A stretch of DNA of 5,985 nucleotides from Salegentibacter sp. (GTDB lineage: Bacteria; Bacteroidota; Bacteroidia; Flavobacteriales; Flavobacteriaceae), in the NCBI GenBank assembly GCA_024635815.1, contig JAGXIG010000110.1:1-5985 (forward strand), read 5' to 3'. Under the pieces are notes generated by a model. That model was not told where the DNA came from. It made no database searches and saw nothing but the letters and a program-made list of their open reading frames with translations. The position numbers and the translations under genes were made by a program. Shown piece after piece: positions 5,845 to 5,985 of this stretch (position 1 is the stretch's first letter; each line of letters starts with the position of its first letter).

Positions 5845-5985
5845 AACGGTCTCCTTTACTTTGTTTTAATATCTTAAGAGAGAACTAAGGGGAGCACTAT
5901 AACGGTCTCTAGATTGGAACTATTAAACGTAAGAGTCCCCTTAGCTTCTACTAATGTTGCGAAGAACTAATTGGAATACCAGGTC
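5845..5985. other. Non-coding tail with direct repeat and long-range stem; possible mobile-element edge
   Basis: No frame on either strand stays open across this stretch; stops occur in all six. Two signals are visible. First, CTAGAACGGTCTC (5841-5853) recurs as CTATAACGGTCTC (5897-5909), 12 of 13 identical and 56 bp apart. Second, CTAAGGGGA (5885-5893) pairs perfectly with TCCCCTTAG (5936-5944) across a 42-nt loop that contains the second repeat copy. An ATG at 5954 opens ten codons (MLRRTNWNTR) to the window edge, too few to judge. The segment could be the decayed 3' end of the barrel gene, or the structured end of an insertion sequence or intron. No GUGYG intron start or intron domain V was found. 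Confidence 0.35.

Noticed and set aside
5842..5985. Start of a group II intron interrupting the barrel gene
   Set aside because: No GUGYG 5' end on the plus strand and no domain V-like hairpin near the junction on the minus strand.
1..5985. tRNA genes, rRNA, CRISPR arrays, riboswitches, toxin-antitoxin or defence modules
   Set aside because: I looked for cloverleaf T-loops, regularly spaced repeats, T-box or other leader structures before metG, and small paired genes. None could be supported.

Overview
The window looks like chromosomal DNA from a member of the Bacteroidota, most likely family Flavobacteriaceae (Gramella/Salegentibacter/Zunongwangia-like). This rests on four things. The DNA is AT-rich. 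Start codons follow A-rich leaders without Shine-Dalgarno sequences. Three exact TAnnTTTG promoter boxes, the -7 element of this phylum, lie just upstream of genes. The proteins (a MetRS with a fused C-terminal tRNA-binding domain, a short histone-deacetylase-like protein, a tail-less SSB) read like flavobacterial versions.

Layout. Positions 1-~145 appear to be one end of an insertion sequence. The first 8 codons of a transposase (MISNDKIT, minus strand, IS982-like) run off the left edge, behind a leader hairpin. A strong intrinsic terminator (176-216) separates this end from yraN (231-592, minus), an UPF0102 nuclease-like gene that is frameshifted in an 8-A tract. Upstream of it on the same strand is a lipoprotein of unknown function (651-1220). 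A 267-bp divergent intergenic region follows, then metG (1488-3575, plus). A degenerate REP-like inverted repeat (3612-3686) separates metG from a class I/IV-type deacetylase (3726-4628, plus), whose promoter box lies only 3 bp before its ATG. The deacetylase runs convergently into a short ssb (4619-4954, minus), and the two ends overlap by 10 bp. The region between ssb and the next gene carries the ssb promoter box and three CGTTT repeats spaced exactly 10 bp apart.

The right end (about 5100-5985) looks like a decaying cell-envelope locus. It has a 134-residue secreted-type protein that lacks a signal peptide (5149-5553). Next is an outer-membrane beta-barrel-type protein with a perfect signal peptide but ATA where ATG should be, cut by TAG after about 86 codons (5584-5844). 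The last ~140 bp are non-coding and contain a direct repeat and a long-range stem, possibly the edge of another mobile or repeated element.

How the genes relate: metG and ssb are housekeeping functions (translation, DNA maintenance). The lipoprotein and yraN could be co-transcribed. No operon links the plus-strand genes to each other. I see no convincing new multi-gene system. The points most worth a second look are the yraN frameshift, the possible leaderless deacetylase mRNA, the helically phased repeats before 5149, and the disrupted right-hand locus.
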